Shown in pieces: positions 20,214 through 28,997 of a stretch of DNA of 54,634 nt. A program made the translations under genes and the position numbers. The stretch comes from CAVVTR01 sp963751245 (lineage in GTDB: Bacteria > Acidobacteriota > Thermoanaerobaculia > Thermoanaerobaculales > Thermoanaerobaculaceae), in the NCBI GenBank assembly GCA_963751245.1, contig CAVVTR010000018.1, positions 1 through 54,634 on the forward strand, in the 5' to 3' direction. Position 1 is the stretch's first letter; the number at the start of each line of letters is the position of its first letter. Under the pieces are notes generated by a model. That model saw only the letters and a program-made list of their open reading frames with translations, did not search any database and had not been told where the DNA came from.

Positions 20214-22309
20214 GGCTGCTCCTTCACCGCCGCGGTGGCGCCGTTGTAGTGGTCGTCCAGAGCCCGGACGGCCAGGACGTGGCCGCCCTTCTCCACGGGG
20301 ATGCGGAACGTCTCACGCCGGGTGTCGAACATCCCGTCCTCGGGGAGGAGGGGGTGCCAGCGCTTCGCGTCGCGGTTCCATTCCACCTTGAAGACGGGGG
20401 AGAGGGCGTCCTCGACGGTCACCAGCCAGTCCGTGCCATCGCGGACAACCGTGACCCGCGGCGGCGTGTTGTCCACGGTGAACCAGCTCGAGACGCGGCG
20501 GGTCAGCGCCGGGTCGGCGGGGTTGCCGGGGGCGTCGCTGGCGGTCAGCCGGAAGCGGTAGAGCCCGTCGGCCAGCGCCTCGGTATCGAGCCCCAGCACC
20601 ACCAGGGTGAGGTGCGTGCGGATCTCCCACCAGCTGGAGGCGCCCTCCGGCTGGATCTCCACGGTGAACTCGAGAGGGTCGTCGTTGGGGTCGTCGGCCT
20701 TCCAGGAGACGCTCCGGTAGCCGACCCGGTAGTAGCGCTTGCCCAGCCGGCTCTGCCCGCCGGAGCCGTTCTCGTCGAGGACCGTGAAGATACCGTTGGC
20801 GTCCGGGTGCTCCACCTCGACGATGCGATCCGACGGCGGTGGTCCCTGGAGGAAGATCTCCGCCGGGGGGTGGACCGTGAGGTCCGCGACCTCGGGTGGC
20901 AGGTTCACCTGGCGGTAGGCGACGGCGACGCTCTCCACCGTGGGCAGGCCGTCCTTGCCCGGGGCGAGCTCGACCTGCCACTGGAGGAAGCGTGACGCCG
21001 GGGCGGTGACGCGCTCCGCGCTGCAGGACTGCGCCGCGGTCCAGTCGCTCCAGGTCGCGTCGGGCTCCTCCGTGAGACCCGAGCGGAAGCGGATCGTGCA
21101 GCCTCCCCCGGCCGCCGGCACCGCCCTGACGTGCACGGCGCCCCAGTGGGCCGGCTGCCCGGCGTCGAGGGCGGGCGAGGTGAAGGTGCCGCGGGGTTCC
21201 CCGGTGCGATGCATGAGGCGCACGGGGCCCTGGGTGAGCAGCCACGTTCCGCCCCCGGCAAGGCGGACCACCTGGGAGGCGTCCACCGTGTCGAGCTGGG
21301 CCGCGGCGCCTTCGGTGATCTGCCACAGCTCCCCCTCCACGCCGGTGCCGACCACCAGGTGGCCGTCGCTCCACGCCAGGGCGCCTGCCAGCTGCTTGGT
21401 GAACCGGTACACCGTCGTCGCGGCGCCGGCCGGGGTGATGCGCAGGATCTCGGAGGTGGCGCTGCCCTTGTCGGTCTTCGGCGTGGTCTCGCCAGAGGTG
21501 CTCACCGTGACCGTGACCTCGGCGTCGGCCTTCGGGGAGGGCTTGGCGCCCAAGGTGGGGTCGCCGGTCAGGGCCGCGGCGAAGATGGCGCCGTCAGGGG
21601 CCACCGTGAGCGCCGCGATCTCCGTGAAGTCCGAGTCGTAGACCGCCCCCACCGGGCCGGCTCCGGTCCACCGCAGCACCAGTCCCCTGCCCGAGGTGCC
21701 GATGATCAGGGTGTCTCCGCTGACGGCCAGGCACCGCGCGTGGGCGTCCGGCACCGCGGCGGCGAGCTCCAGGCCCGAGGTCCCGAGCCGCAGCAGGCGG
21801 CCGGGGTTTCCGGCGGCGGCGACGAGGCCCCCGCGGTACCAGGCGAGGTCCCAGATGTTGCCTTCAGGAAGCGTCGAGACCACCCTCGGTGCCGACGCGC
21901 CCGCCGAAAGCTCGAGCAGCTGCGCCGGCTGGGCCGTGGCCGCCCACAGGTTGCCCGAGGGGTCCACGAGCAGGGCGGTGATCTGATCGGCCCCGACCTC
22001 GCCCGCGAGGGACTTCGTGCCGTCCTTCACGCGCCAGATGCGGGCCGGGTGCCCGGTGCCCACGTACGCCGTGCCGTCCGCCGTCACCGCCAGGGCCAGG
22101 CCGAGGGGCTCGTCGAAGGAGGCCACGGAGGCGAGGGGCGGGAGGGGGCTGAGGGTGCCGTCGGGAGACACCGCGACACCGTGGGCGAGCGCCCCGGAGA
22201 GGGTCTGCGGAGTGTCGAGGAGGAAGTGCTTCGTGGGTGTCGCCTGCGCCGCGGCGGCGGTGATGAGACCGGTGAGGAGGACGGCGGGGAGGGCGTTACG
22301 CGGTCTCAT
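20210..22309 (-). CDS. Secreted beta-propeller protein, unknown function
   Basis: The 699-residue protein starts with a signal peptide (ALPAVLLTGLITAAAAQA). Residues about 35-370 contain repeated blade-like strands (VTADGTAYVGTGHPARIWRV, LLVDPSGNLWAATAQPAQLL, LTVAPDGAIFAA), consistent with a six- or seven-bladed NHL/SMP-30-like propeller. Residues about 390-470 look like a lectin-like or beta-sandwich segment (TWSDWTAAQSC), and 480-690 like one or two further Fn3-like sandwiches (NDDPLEFTVEIQPEGASSWW). I know of no assigned function; an extracytoplasmic binding or scaffold role is inferred. The ATG overlaps the S55 peptidase stop (ATGA), so the two proteins are made together. Confidence 0.72.
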   Translation of the reverse strand: MRPRNALPAVLLTGLITAAAAQATPTKHFLLDTPQTLSGALAHGVAVSPDGTLSPLPPLASVASFDEPLGLALAVTADGTAYVGTGHPARIWRVKDGTKSLAGEVGADQITALLVDPSGNLWAATAQPAQLLELSAGASAPRVVSTLPEGNIWDLAWYRGGLVAAAGNPGRLLRLGTSGLELAAAVPDAHARCLAVSGDTLIIGTSGRGLVLRWTGAGPVGAVYDSDFTEIAALTVAPDGAIFAAALTGDPTLGAKPSPKADAEVTVTVSTSGETTPKTDKGSATSEILRITPAGAATTVYRFTKQLAGALAWSDGHLVVGTGVEGELWQITEGAAAQLDTVDASQVVRLAGGGTWLLTQGPVRLMHRTGEPRGTFTSPALDAGQPAHWGAVHVRAVPAAGGGCTIRFRSGLTEEPDATWSDWTAAQSCSAERVTAPASRFLQWQVELAPGKDGLPTVESVAVAYRQVNLPPEVADLTVHPPAEIFLQGPPPSDRIVEVEHPDANGIFTVLDENGSGGQSRLGKRYYRVGYRSVSWKADDPNDDPLEFTVEIQPEGASSWWEIRTHLTLVVLGLDTEALADGLYRFRLTASDAPGNPADPALTRRVSSWFTVDNTPPRVTVVRDGTDWLVTVEDALSPVFKVEWNRDAKRWHPLLPEDGMFDTRRETFRIPVEKGGHVLAVRALDDHYNGATAAVKEQP

Positions 22310-24021
22310 GGAGTCTCCTCAAGAGGGGCCCGGACTGTCAGCGGGATGCGGAAGGCGCCGGTGAGGGGCACGGCGGAGGCCTCGTGGACGGCCGCGACCA
22401 CGGCGGTACGCAGCCGGGTCACGGCACTGGTCCCGAGACCGGTGGCCAGCGTCGCGGCCCACGACGGGGGCAGGGCGGGCTGGGAGGCGCCGGGGTAGGC
22501 GAGCCCGCCCTCGCGGGTTTCCAGCGCCACCACGAGGCCGGCGCTGGAGCGCAGCATGCGGAGCTGGTCGAGTTGGCCGTCGAAGGTGGCCGGCACGATG
22601 CCTTCGGCCTTGAGCAGGTACTCGCTCCACGCCGCGCCGTCGGCGACGATGAGGTCCAGCCGGCCTTCCCGCACCCGTTCGGGGACCTTCACGGTGAGGC
22701 GGAGGAAGCGGGGAGGCTGCTCCCGAGGGAGCAGGCGCACGGTGACGGGGAGCTCCTCTCCGGGGTGCACCGTGGTCCTGGCCGGGATCGCCTCGGCGAT
22801 GGTCGCGGCGGTGTTGCGCTCGCGGTGGGTCAGCTCCACGTGCACGGCGCGGACCGGCGGGTGGGGGAACGACGAGCTCTCCACGAAGCCCAGCACGGCG
22901 CCCGCGAAGGTGGACACGCGGGCCAGGGCGTCCATGCCCTCGGTCGCCTGGCTGAGGCTCACCCGCCGGCCGTCCTCCAGGGTGAGCTCCACGGTGACCC
23001 CCACCGTGGCCTCCCCTGCGGAGGCCCCCCGGGCGGCCAGGGAGGCGTTGGCGAGGTAGGTGAGCATGAGGGGCTCGAGCACGGGGATGCGGGCCACCCG
23101 GAAGTTCCATCGCTGGCTGCCCGCGGCGTCGTGGACGGCGATGGTCACGGGCAGCCCCTCGGGGGCGCTGCCCACCCGCGCCACCATCCCCGTGCGGCGG
23201 TCGGTGACGAAGGTGCCGAAGGGGCGGCCCACGGTGAAGACCTTGAACGGCTCCTGATACGACCTCTGCACCGCGACGACCCGGGCCCGCGCGGCCGGCA
23301 GGGCCACGGTGCCCAGCCCCAGGAAAGGGTGCCCGAAGGCGAAGACGTCATCGCCCTCCCTGGCCGTGACCGTGCCTCCCGCGGCGAGGGTGGCGTCGCC
23401 CCACACGAGCAGGGCGGCCACCATGTCGCCCCCCTCGGGGACGCCGCCGATGTCGGCCCCGGCGCCCGCCGGCACGGCGAGGAGGCCGATGCTCTGGAAC
23501 ATCCCGGCCCCGGGGTCCACGGGGAGACCGGACACGGCCAGCGGGATGGGGAGCAGCCGGCCCCGCGACGCCGGCTCCGGCGGCAGCAGGGACGCCACGT
23601 CCACCCGCGCCGCGGCGAGGGCCGCGAGGCTGACGGGGGACGACTCCGGCGGCGCCTCGGCAGCACCGCCCCGCAGCTGCAGCATGTCCGCGAAGGGGGT
23701 CACCCCGGCCAGGGGCTCCCTCGCGAAGGACCAGCCGAACGCAACGGCGCCCAGCAGCTTGCCGTCCACGTAGACCGGCGAGCCGCTCATGCCGGCGACG
23801 ACGCCCTGGTCCGTGAAGCGGTCGTCGGTCAGCCGCACCAGCACCGCCCGGCCTCCCGGCGTGGAGGCGTCGAGCACGCCCATGACCTCCACGGGGATCC
23901 GCCAGTGCTGTCCTCCGGTCCACTCGGTGACGCAGGTTCCCTGCTGTCCCGGGTGCACCGCGGTCGGCTCGACCCAGCTGAGGGCCGCCGCCAGCGTCAG
24001 GTTGAGGAGGATCGTCAGCAC
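22306..24021 (-). CDS. SpoIVB-type peptidase S55 domain protein
   Basis: The 571-residue product starts at GTG 24021, four bases after the aroF stop, and opens with a hydrophobic export signal. The S55 signature GMSGSPVYVDGKLLGAV lies at 77-93, with the catalytic serine expected at Ser79 or Ser81 by analogy with SpoIVB GMSGSP. A family-typical VMGVL and DDRFTDQGVVA precede it. In Bacillus, SpoIVB is a sporulation-signalling serine protease, but S55 proteins without the PDZ domain occur in non-sporulating Gram-negatives, where substrates are unknown. Residues 270-560 are beta-rich and unassigned. It is tightly coupled to the secreted propeller protein, a candidate substrate or partner. Confidence 0.82.
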   Translation of the reverse strand: MLTILLNLTLAAALSWVEPTAVHPGQQGTCVTEWTGGQHWRIPVEVMGVLDASTPGGRAVLVRLTDDRFTDQGVVAGMSGSPVYVDGKLLGAVAFGWSFAREPLAGVTPFADMLQLRGGAAEAPPESSPVSLAALAAARVDVASLLPPEPASRGRLLPIPLAVSGLPVDPGAGMFQSIGLLAVPAGAGADIGGVPEGGDMVAALLVWGDATLAAGGTVTAREGDDVFAFGHPFLGLGTVALPAARARVVAVQRSYQEPFKVFTVGRPFGTFVTDRRTGMVARVGSAPEGLPVTIAVHDAAGSQRWNFRVARIPVLEPLMLTYLANASLAARGASAGEATVGVTVELTLEDGRRVSLSQATEGMDALARVSTFAGAVLGFVESSSFPHPPVRAVHVELTHRERNTAATIAEAIPARTTVHPGEELPVTVRLLPREQPPRFLRLTVKVPERVREGRLDLIVADGAAWSEYLLKAEGIVPATFDGQLDQLRMLRSSAGLVVALETREGGLAYPGASQPALPPSWAATLATGLGTSAVTRLRTAVVAAVHEASAVPLTGAFRIPLTVRAPLEETP

Positions 24022-24025
24022 ACGC

Positions 24026-25063
24026 CTACGCCGTGGCGGCGAGCCGCTGCGCCAGGTGGCGCCCGGTCAGGGGAAGCAGCGTCGGGAGCTGCTGCATCAG
24101 CTGCGCGAGCTCCGCGGGGAGGATCGCCTGGGACGCGTCGGAGAGCGCCGCGGCGGGGTCGTGGTGGACCTCGATCATGAGGCCGTCCGCACCGACCGCG
24201 GCCGCGGCCCGCGCCATGGGGACGACCTTGTGGCGCTTGCCGGTGCTGTGGGAGGGGTCGGCGATGATGGGCAGGTGCGAGAGCCGCTGCACCGCCACCA
24301 CCGCGGCGAGGTCCAGCGTGTTCCGCGTGTGGTCGGTGAAGGTGCGGATGCCGCGCTCGCACAGCACGACCTCGTAGTTGCCCTCCGACAGCACGTACTC
24401 GGCGGCCATCAGCAGCTCCTCCACGGTGGCCGCCATGCCGCGCTTGAGCAGCACCGGCTTGCGGGCGCGTCCGCACTCGCGCAGCAGGGAGAAGTTCTGC
24501 ATGTTGCGCGCGCCGATCTGGATCATGTCGGCGTGCTCCACCACCAGCTCCAGGGAGCGCTCGTCCAGGGCCTCGGAGACCACGGGCATGTGCACCTCGT
24601 GCCCCACCTGGCGGAGGATCTTCAGGCCCGGCTCGCCAAGGCCCTGGAAGGAGTACGGGGACGTCCGCGGCTTGAAGGCGCCGCCGCGCAGGATGTGGGC
24701 TCCGGCGGCCCGCACGGCTTTGGCGATGGTGAGGGTCTGCTCGTAGCTCTCCACCGAGCACGGCCCGGCGATCATGACGAAGTGCCCGCCGCCGACGGGG
24801 ACGCCGCCGACGGAGACCACGGTGTCGTCCGGCTTCACCTCCCGGCTGACAAGCTTGTAGGGGTGCGAGACCGGGATGACCTCGAGGACGCCGGGGAGGG
24901 TCTCGAAGGCGGCGGGGTTGACGATCTCCTTGTTGCCGGTGATGCCGATGGCGACGCGCTGGGCCCCGGGGATCGTGTGGGCGCGAAGCCCGAGCCGCTC
25001 CACGGTGGCCACCACGCCCTCCACCTGCTGCCGGGTCGCCCCGACCGTCATGACGATGAGCAT
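24026..25063 (-). CDS. aroF: 3-deoxy-7-phosphoheptulonate synthase (DAHP synthase, AroF/TM0343 type)
   Basis: The 345-residue enzyme has an N-terminal ferredoxin-like/ACT-type regulatory domain (LIVMTVGATRQQVEGVVATV, about 1-70) and a KDO8P/DAHP synthase TIM barrel with MIAGPCSVES, FKPRTSPYSFQG, QIGARNMQNF, LLKRGMAAT and the metal and phosphate motif IADPSHSTGKR. It condenses phosphoenolpyruvate with erythrose-4-phosphate, the entry step of the shikimate pathway; aroA of the same pathway is 10 kb away. The N-terminal domain implies feedback inhibition. It is first in the operon with the S55 peptidase, propeller protein and coaD, and has the best promoter seen here (consensus TTGACA). Confidence 0.95.
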   Translation of the reverse strand: MLIVMTVGATRQQVEGVVATVERLGLRAHTIPGAQRVAIGITGNKEIVNPAAFETLPGVLEVIPVSHPYKLVSREVKPDDTVVSVGGVPVGGGHFVMIAGPCSVESYEQTLTIAKAVRAAGAHILRGGAFKPRTSPYSFQGLGEPGLKILRQVGHEVHMPVVSEALDERSLELVVEHADMIQIGARNMQNFSLLRECGRARKPVLLKRGMAATVEELLMAAEYVLSEGNYEVVLCERGIRTFTDHTRNTLDLAAVVAVQRLSHLPIIADPSHSTGKRHKVVPMARAAAAVGADGLMIEVHHDPAAALSDASQAILPAELAQLMQQLPTLLPLTGRHLAQRLAATA

Positions 25064-25083
25064 CGACGCCCCCCAGTTGGCGC

Positions 25084-25089
25084 TATACT
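25084..25089 (+). promoter_or_regulatory. -10 element of the divergent envelope operon
   Basis: TATACT, ending nine bases before an ATG at 25099 and 24 bases before the GTG at 25114. No -35 is evident. It coincides with the minus-strand -10 of the aroF promoter. Confidence 0.48.
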
Positions 25090-25112
25090 AGCGAAGGCAT
25101 GGAGGTTGTCAA
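25085..25112 (-). promoter_or_regulatory. Promoter of the aroF operon
   Basis: On the minus strand a perfect -35 TTGACA (25112-25107) is separated by 16 bases from TAGTAT (25090-25085). The -10 overlaps base for base the plus-strand TATACT of the divergent gene, and the -35 lies at that gene's start region. The leader of about 15-20 bases carries a G-rich ribosome site before the ATG at 25063. Confidence 0.62.
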
Positions 25113-25113
25113 C

Positions 25114-25851
25114 GTGAAAAGGATTCTCGTGGTCGTCGCGCTCCTGGTGGCCGTCACGGCCGTCGCCCAGGAGGCGTACGTCATCATGCTGCGCAATGGG
25201 GACCGCATCGTGGCGCATCAGAAGTACGTCGTGAAGGGATCCATGGCCCTGGTCACGCTGAAGAACGGCACGCTGACGTCGATCCCCCTGTCGCAGATCG
25301 ACGTGGCCGCCACGGACAAGCTCAACGCCCGCCAGCTCGGCGACGCGGTGCCGCTCGACTGGGTGGACCGGACGGGGCGGCCCATCGCGACGCCGAGCCC
25401 GACGCCCTCCGTGGCCCGTCTCGGGCACATCGACGACAAGCTCGCCATCCCGCAGGGATCCGCCGCGCAGCCGACACCGACACCGGGGATCTCCCTCCAC
25501 GGGGACGCCTACCCCGACAAGGAAGTGGACGAGGCCTTCCGGCAGGGACTGGAGAGCTACCACCTGTTCCTCTACCGGACCAGCCAGGGCACGCGCCCCA
25601 ACTACTACTTCATGGAAGTGCAGGTGAACGGGCAGCCCGAGGTGCTCCGGGCGCTCCAGGCTGTGACCAGGACCTACCAGGTGCTCGTCGCGGACGCCCC
25701 GTCCCGTGCGCCGGAAAGGGTCGAGCTCCAGCTGCTCAACGAGTCGGGGCGCGAGGCCGGGGTCTTCCGCATCAGCCCGGAGGACGCCGCCCAGCTCGCC
25801 GCCGGCAAGGTCACGCCCGAGGACTTCTTCGTCCAGCATGTCATCTTCTGA
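25114..25851 (+). CDS. Secreted protein of unknown function with Pro/Thr linkers
   Basis: I place the start at GTG 25114: GGAGGT lies seven bases upstream and the next residues are a clean signal peptide (KRILVVVALLVAVTAVAQ). An ATG at 25099 would add five residues but overlaps that ribosome site. The 245-residue product has a small beta domain at the mature N-terminus (VIMLRNGDRIVAHQKYVVKG, ALVTLKNGTLTSIPLSQID), two Pro/Thr-rich linkers (PSPTPS, PTPTPG) and a C-terminal domain of about 110 residues. The N-terminal part resembles the short beta-barrel modules in acidobacterial secreted proteins that read NGxxxxGxxxxxxG, but I cannot name the family. Its stop overlaps the DUF1684 gene by 14 bases. 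Confidence 0.72.
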   Translation: MKRILVVVALLVAVTAVAQEAYVIMLRNGDRIVAHQKYVVKGSMALVTLKNGTLTSIPLSQIDVAATDKLNARQLGDAVPLDWVDRTGRPIATPSPTPSVARLGHIDDKLAIPQGSAAQPTPTPGISLHGDAYPDKEVDEAFRQGLESYHLFLYRTSQGTRPNYYFMEVQVNGQPEVLRALQAVTRTYQVLVADAPSRAPERVELQLLNESGREAGVFRISPEDAAQLAAGKVTPEDFFVQHVIF

Positions 25852-26491
25852 GCTCACGAGGCGTCCGTCGCGGCGCCCCGGTGCGTTGGCGAGGGCGGCC
25901 CTGCGCGCGACGGCGGCGGCGCTGGCCGCCGTGGCGCTCCTGCACACCGCCGCCTGCCGCGCGCCGATGCCGTCGTCCGAGGCCCGCTGGCGCGCGGAGC
26001 GGGCCGAGGCGGTCCGTGCCGAGCTCCCCCCGGGGGCGCGGGCCGCGTTCCAGGGGCTCCGCTTCTACCCCTGGGATCCCGCCGCGAAGATGCGCACGGT
26101 CATCCAGCCCATCGTCCCGCCGCAGGCGGTGACCATGGCGGCCAGTGACGGCCGGGTCCGCCCGGCGCACCGGGTCGGGCGCATCCACGTGCGCCTCCCC
26201 GGGGGCGAGGCCGACCTCACCGTCTATCAGCTCGACGACATCCGGCAGCAGTACCCCGACCACCTGTTCCTGCCGTTCCGCGATGCCGGCGCCGGCACCG
26301 AGACGTACGGCGCCGGGCGCTACGTGGAGATCGAGCGGCTGCCCGGCGGCGTCGTGGAGGTTGACTTCAACCGCGCCTACAACCCGGACTGCGCGTACGG
26401 CATCGTCGCCCAGTGTCCGGTCACGCCCCCCGAGAACACGCTCCCCTTCGCCGTGCGGGCAGGGGAGATGCTGCCCCCCGGACACGACTGA
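25838..26491 (+). CDS. DUF1684 family lipoprotein
   Basis: The 217-residue product starts at ATG 25838 inside the preceding gene. A twin-basic start and hydrophobic stretch end in a lipobox (LLHTAAC), so it is probably lipidated. The remainder matches DUF1684: LPPGARAAFQGLRFYPWDP, a fifth of the way in, then PFRDAGAGTETYGAGRYVEI and the diagnostic metal-site-like VDFNRAYNPDCAYG, followed by CPVTPPENTLPFAVRAGE. The family is widespread, including in archaea, with conserved NPxCAY and CPxPPxEN motifs and no assigned activity. It is the middle gene of a three-gene envelope operon. Confidence 0.82.
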   Translation: MSSSELTRRPSRRPGALARAALRATAAALAAVALLHTAACRAPMPSSEARWRAERAEAVRAELPPGARAAFQGLRFYPWDPAAKMRTVIQPIVPPQAVTMAASDGRVRPAHRVGRIHVRLPGGEADLTVYQLDDIRQQYPDHLFLPFRDAGAGTETYGAGRYVEIERLPGGVVEVDFNRAYNPDCAYGIVAQCPVTPPENTLPFAVRAGEMLPPGHD

Positions 26492-26494
26492 GCC

Positions 26495-28984
26495 GTGCTC
26501 GCGGCCCTCGTCCTCGGTGTGGCCGCGTCGCTTCCTCCGGTGATCGCCGACCCCCGGACGGGTCCGTCCGCGTGGCAGGTGGTGGCGGCGGAAGGGGCGT
26601 TGCCCGACGCCGGTGCGGAGGGGTATCTCGTCGAGCTTCCGCCCCGGGGCGGCGGCGCCTCCCAGGCCTGGCTCGAGCGCGTGGTCGCCCTGGCCGCGCG
26701 CCGCGTCCCGGTCGTCTCGCTCGGCCCGGCGCCGCCGGCGCCGCTGCGGCCCTACCTCGACGGCGCCGCCGTGGAGGGGGTGGCGGCGGCGGACCTCGGC
26801 GCAGTGCGCGTGGCCCTGGGAGGGCTCGCGCTGGTGGCGCCGGCGCGGGATGCCGCCGGCACCGTGGCGGCACTGGCCGCCGGTGCGTCCTCGGTGCTCG
26901 TGCCTTCGCCGCCCCCCTCGTGGCAGCGGATCCTCGCCGGCCTCCTCCCCGCCGCCGCGGCCGCTCGGGGGGAGGACGGCCGTGCTCTCGCCACCGGGAT
27001 GAGGGTCGCCGACCTGGCCACCGTCGTGGGCCTACCCGCCGGCTTCCCCGGGGGCGCGGTCACCCTCGCCGGGACCTGGCACGGCGAGGCCGCGCTGGCG
27101 GGAGGCGAGACGCTGCCCGAAGTGCCGGCGGGCGACGCAGTCCGGGTCGAGGTGCCGCCACTCCCCGCCGGCGGCCTGCTGGTGGTGCAGCGGCCCGGAG
27201 GAGGGGGCGCCGAGGTCGTCGAGGTGCGCGGCGAGCGGGTGCCGACCGCCGCCGAGATCCTCGCGCGGCACCAGCGCGCGGCGGCGGTGCAGGCGCGGCT
27301 GCTCACCCGGTGGATCGCCGACCAGCGCCTGCTGCTGCGAATCTGGGTGACCGAGCTCGCCCGCAGCGTCGAGCTGGTTCTGGAGGGGCCGGCGTTCTGG
27401 CAGGAGGGCACGGGGCGTGACTGGGAGATCGCGCGGGCGTGGGTGGACGGCGTGTCGTGGGACCCCGTCCGCCTGCCCGAGCTTCCCCTCGTCGAGCCCG
27501 AGCGCCCCCCGGTGCCCCCCCTGGCGCTCCGGCTGGAGCCCGGCTACAGCTACGTCCTCGACGGGGTGACGCAGCGTCGCGGGCGGCGCTGCTACGTGCT
27601 CGGCTTCGACAGCGGGAAGGGCCCCGGTCCCCGCCGGAGAGGGACCGCGTGGATCGACGCCGGCGACTTCGGCCTCGTCGAGCTCTTCGAGGTAGGCGAG
27701 GACCTCGGCGGGGCGGTGGGCTCCACCTCGTCCACCACGGTGTACGAGCACCTCTCCTTCGAGGGCGCCCCCGTCAGCCTGCCGGCCCGCGTCACGGCGG
27801 ACGACCTCATGTCGGCGTTCGGCGGCACGGTGTCGCTGCACCGGGAGCTGTCCCTCAGCGGCGTGCGGCTGGATCCGGCCGGCTTCGAGACGGCCCGGAG
27901 CGAGGCCTACCGGAGCCCCCGCCGCATGTTCCGGGAGACTCCCGGTGGGCTGCGGCGCCTCCTTCCCGACGGTCACGGCGGGCGCGTGGTCGGGGACGGG
28001 AGCGGCGAGGCCCAGCGCTACCTCCTCGGCGGCGTCATGGAGGATCCCGGCCTCACCTTCCCCGTTCCCTTCGGCGGGCTGCAGATCCAGGACTTCGATT
28101 TCCGCCACCGCGGCGAGCAGCTCCGCCTCCTCCTCGCCGGCGCCGTGAACGATGGCGCGTGGTCGGCGCGCCGCGGGAGGGTGGAGGTGTCGCTGCGCGC
28201 GTTCGTCCAGCTCCTCGGCTTCGGCAGCACCGTCGCGGTGCGCGGCCGGGACCAGCGAGGCGAGGAGCTCGAGGTCCGCCACCAGCGCGTCGGCGCCGGG
28301 ATCGCCACCGCGGTGGGTCGCGGCCGCGTGGCGCTGGATTTGGGCGTGGACCGCTGGGACTTCAAGCGCACCGACAAGACCGCTCCGGGTTTCCTGACCC
28401 CGCGGGGCACCTTCGAAGGCGTCGTGCGCGTGGACGGCGAGACCGTGCTCGCCGGGACTTCCTTCTCGCTCACCGCCGAGGCGGGGCGGCGCTTCGACTG
28501 GGAGGTATGGGGCAACGGCGGCGCCGAGCCCGTCTACCCGAGCTGGCAGCGCTACCGAGCCGCGGTGGTGCGGGAGACCACGCCCTTTCCCCTGGCCCGG
28601 CTCCACCTGGGCGCCGAGGTGTGGTGGGGCCGCCACATGGACCGCTTCTCGGCGCCGGTCCCGGGCCGGTTCGGCGGCGTCGTCATCCGGGGCATCGCCG
28701 CCAATCGCGTCGTCCCCGACCGGCTGGTGGTCTCGCGGCTGTCCCTGGCGGTTCCCCTGGCCCCCGCGGTGCGCGGAGAGGTGGGTGTGGACGCCGCCTG
28801 GGCGCGGGATCCGCGCTCCGGCTACGAGGCGAGGCCTCTGTCGGGCGTCTCCGTGGGTGTCTCGGTCCCCGGCCCGTGGGGCACGCTGCTGCAGGGCTCG
28901 GTGGGTTTCCCCCTGGCGACGCCGGGGGGGCGGAGCGCCACCGCCGAGCTGTTCGTCCTGAAGCCGCTGAGCTCGTTCCGCTGA
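26495..28984 (+). CDS. Large exported protein, possible outer-membrane beta-barrel, unknown function
   Basis: The 829-residue protein starts at GTG 26495, three bases after the DUF1684 stop. A short signal sequence is followed by an alpha/beta region (about 20-240). A middle segment (about 245-480) contains an amphipathic helix (AEILARHQRAAAVQARLLTR) and half-barrel-like strands (GYSYVLDGVTQRRGRRCYVLGFDS, GTAWIDAGDFGLVELFEV) that recall LolA/RseB-like lipoprotein-sorting folds. The C-terminal half (about 500-829) alternates polar and aromatic/hydrophobic residues with many short strands (FRHRGEQLRLLLAGAV, ATAELFVLKPLS), as in an outer-membrane barrel. The barrel and the LolA resemblance are inference; no named family is recognised. 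Confidence 0.65.
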   Translation: MLAALVLGVAASLPPVIADPRTGPSAWQVVAAEGALPDAGAEGYLVELPPRGGGASQAWLERVVALAARRVPVVSLGPAPPAPLRPYLDGAAVEGVAAADLGAVRVALGGLALVAPARDAAGTVAALAAGASSVLVPSPPPSWQRILAGLLPAAAAARGEDGRALATGMRVADLATVVGLPAGFPGGAVTLAGTWHGEAALAGGETLPEVPAGDAVRVEVPPLPAGGLLVVQRPGGGGAEVVEVRGERVPTAAEILARHQRAAAVQARLLTRWIADQRLLLRIWVTELARSVELVLEGPAFWQEGTGRDWEIARAWVDGVSWDPVRLPELPLVEPERPPVPPLALRLEPGYSYVLDGVTQRRGRRCYVLGFDSGKGPGPRRRGTAWIDAGDFGLVELFEVGEDLGGAVGSTSSTTVYEHLSFEGAPVSLPARVTADDLMSAFGGTVSLHRELSLSGVRLDPAGFETARSEAYRSPRRMFRETPGGLRRLLPDGHGGRVVGDGSGEAQRYLLGGVMEDPGLTFPVPFGGLQIQDFDFRHRGEQLRLLLAGAVNDGAWSARRGRVEVSLRAFVQLLGFGSTVAVRGRDQRGEELEVRHQRVGAGIATAVGRGRVALDLGVDRWDFKRTDKTAPGFLTPRGTFEGVVRVDGETVLAGTSFSLTAEAGRRFDWEVWGNGGAEPVYPSWQRYRAAVVRETTPFPLARLHLGAEVWWGRHMDRFSAPVPGRFGGVVIRGIAANRVVPDRLVVSRLSLAVPLAPAVRGEVGVDAAWARDPRSGYEARPLSGVSVGVSVPGPWGTLLQGSVGFPLATPGGRSATAELFVLKPLSSFR

Positions 28985-28997
28985 GCGGAACCGGCCG

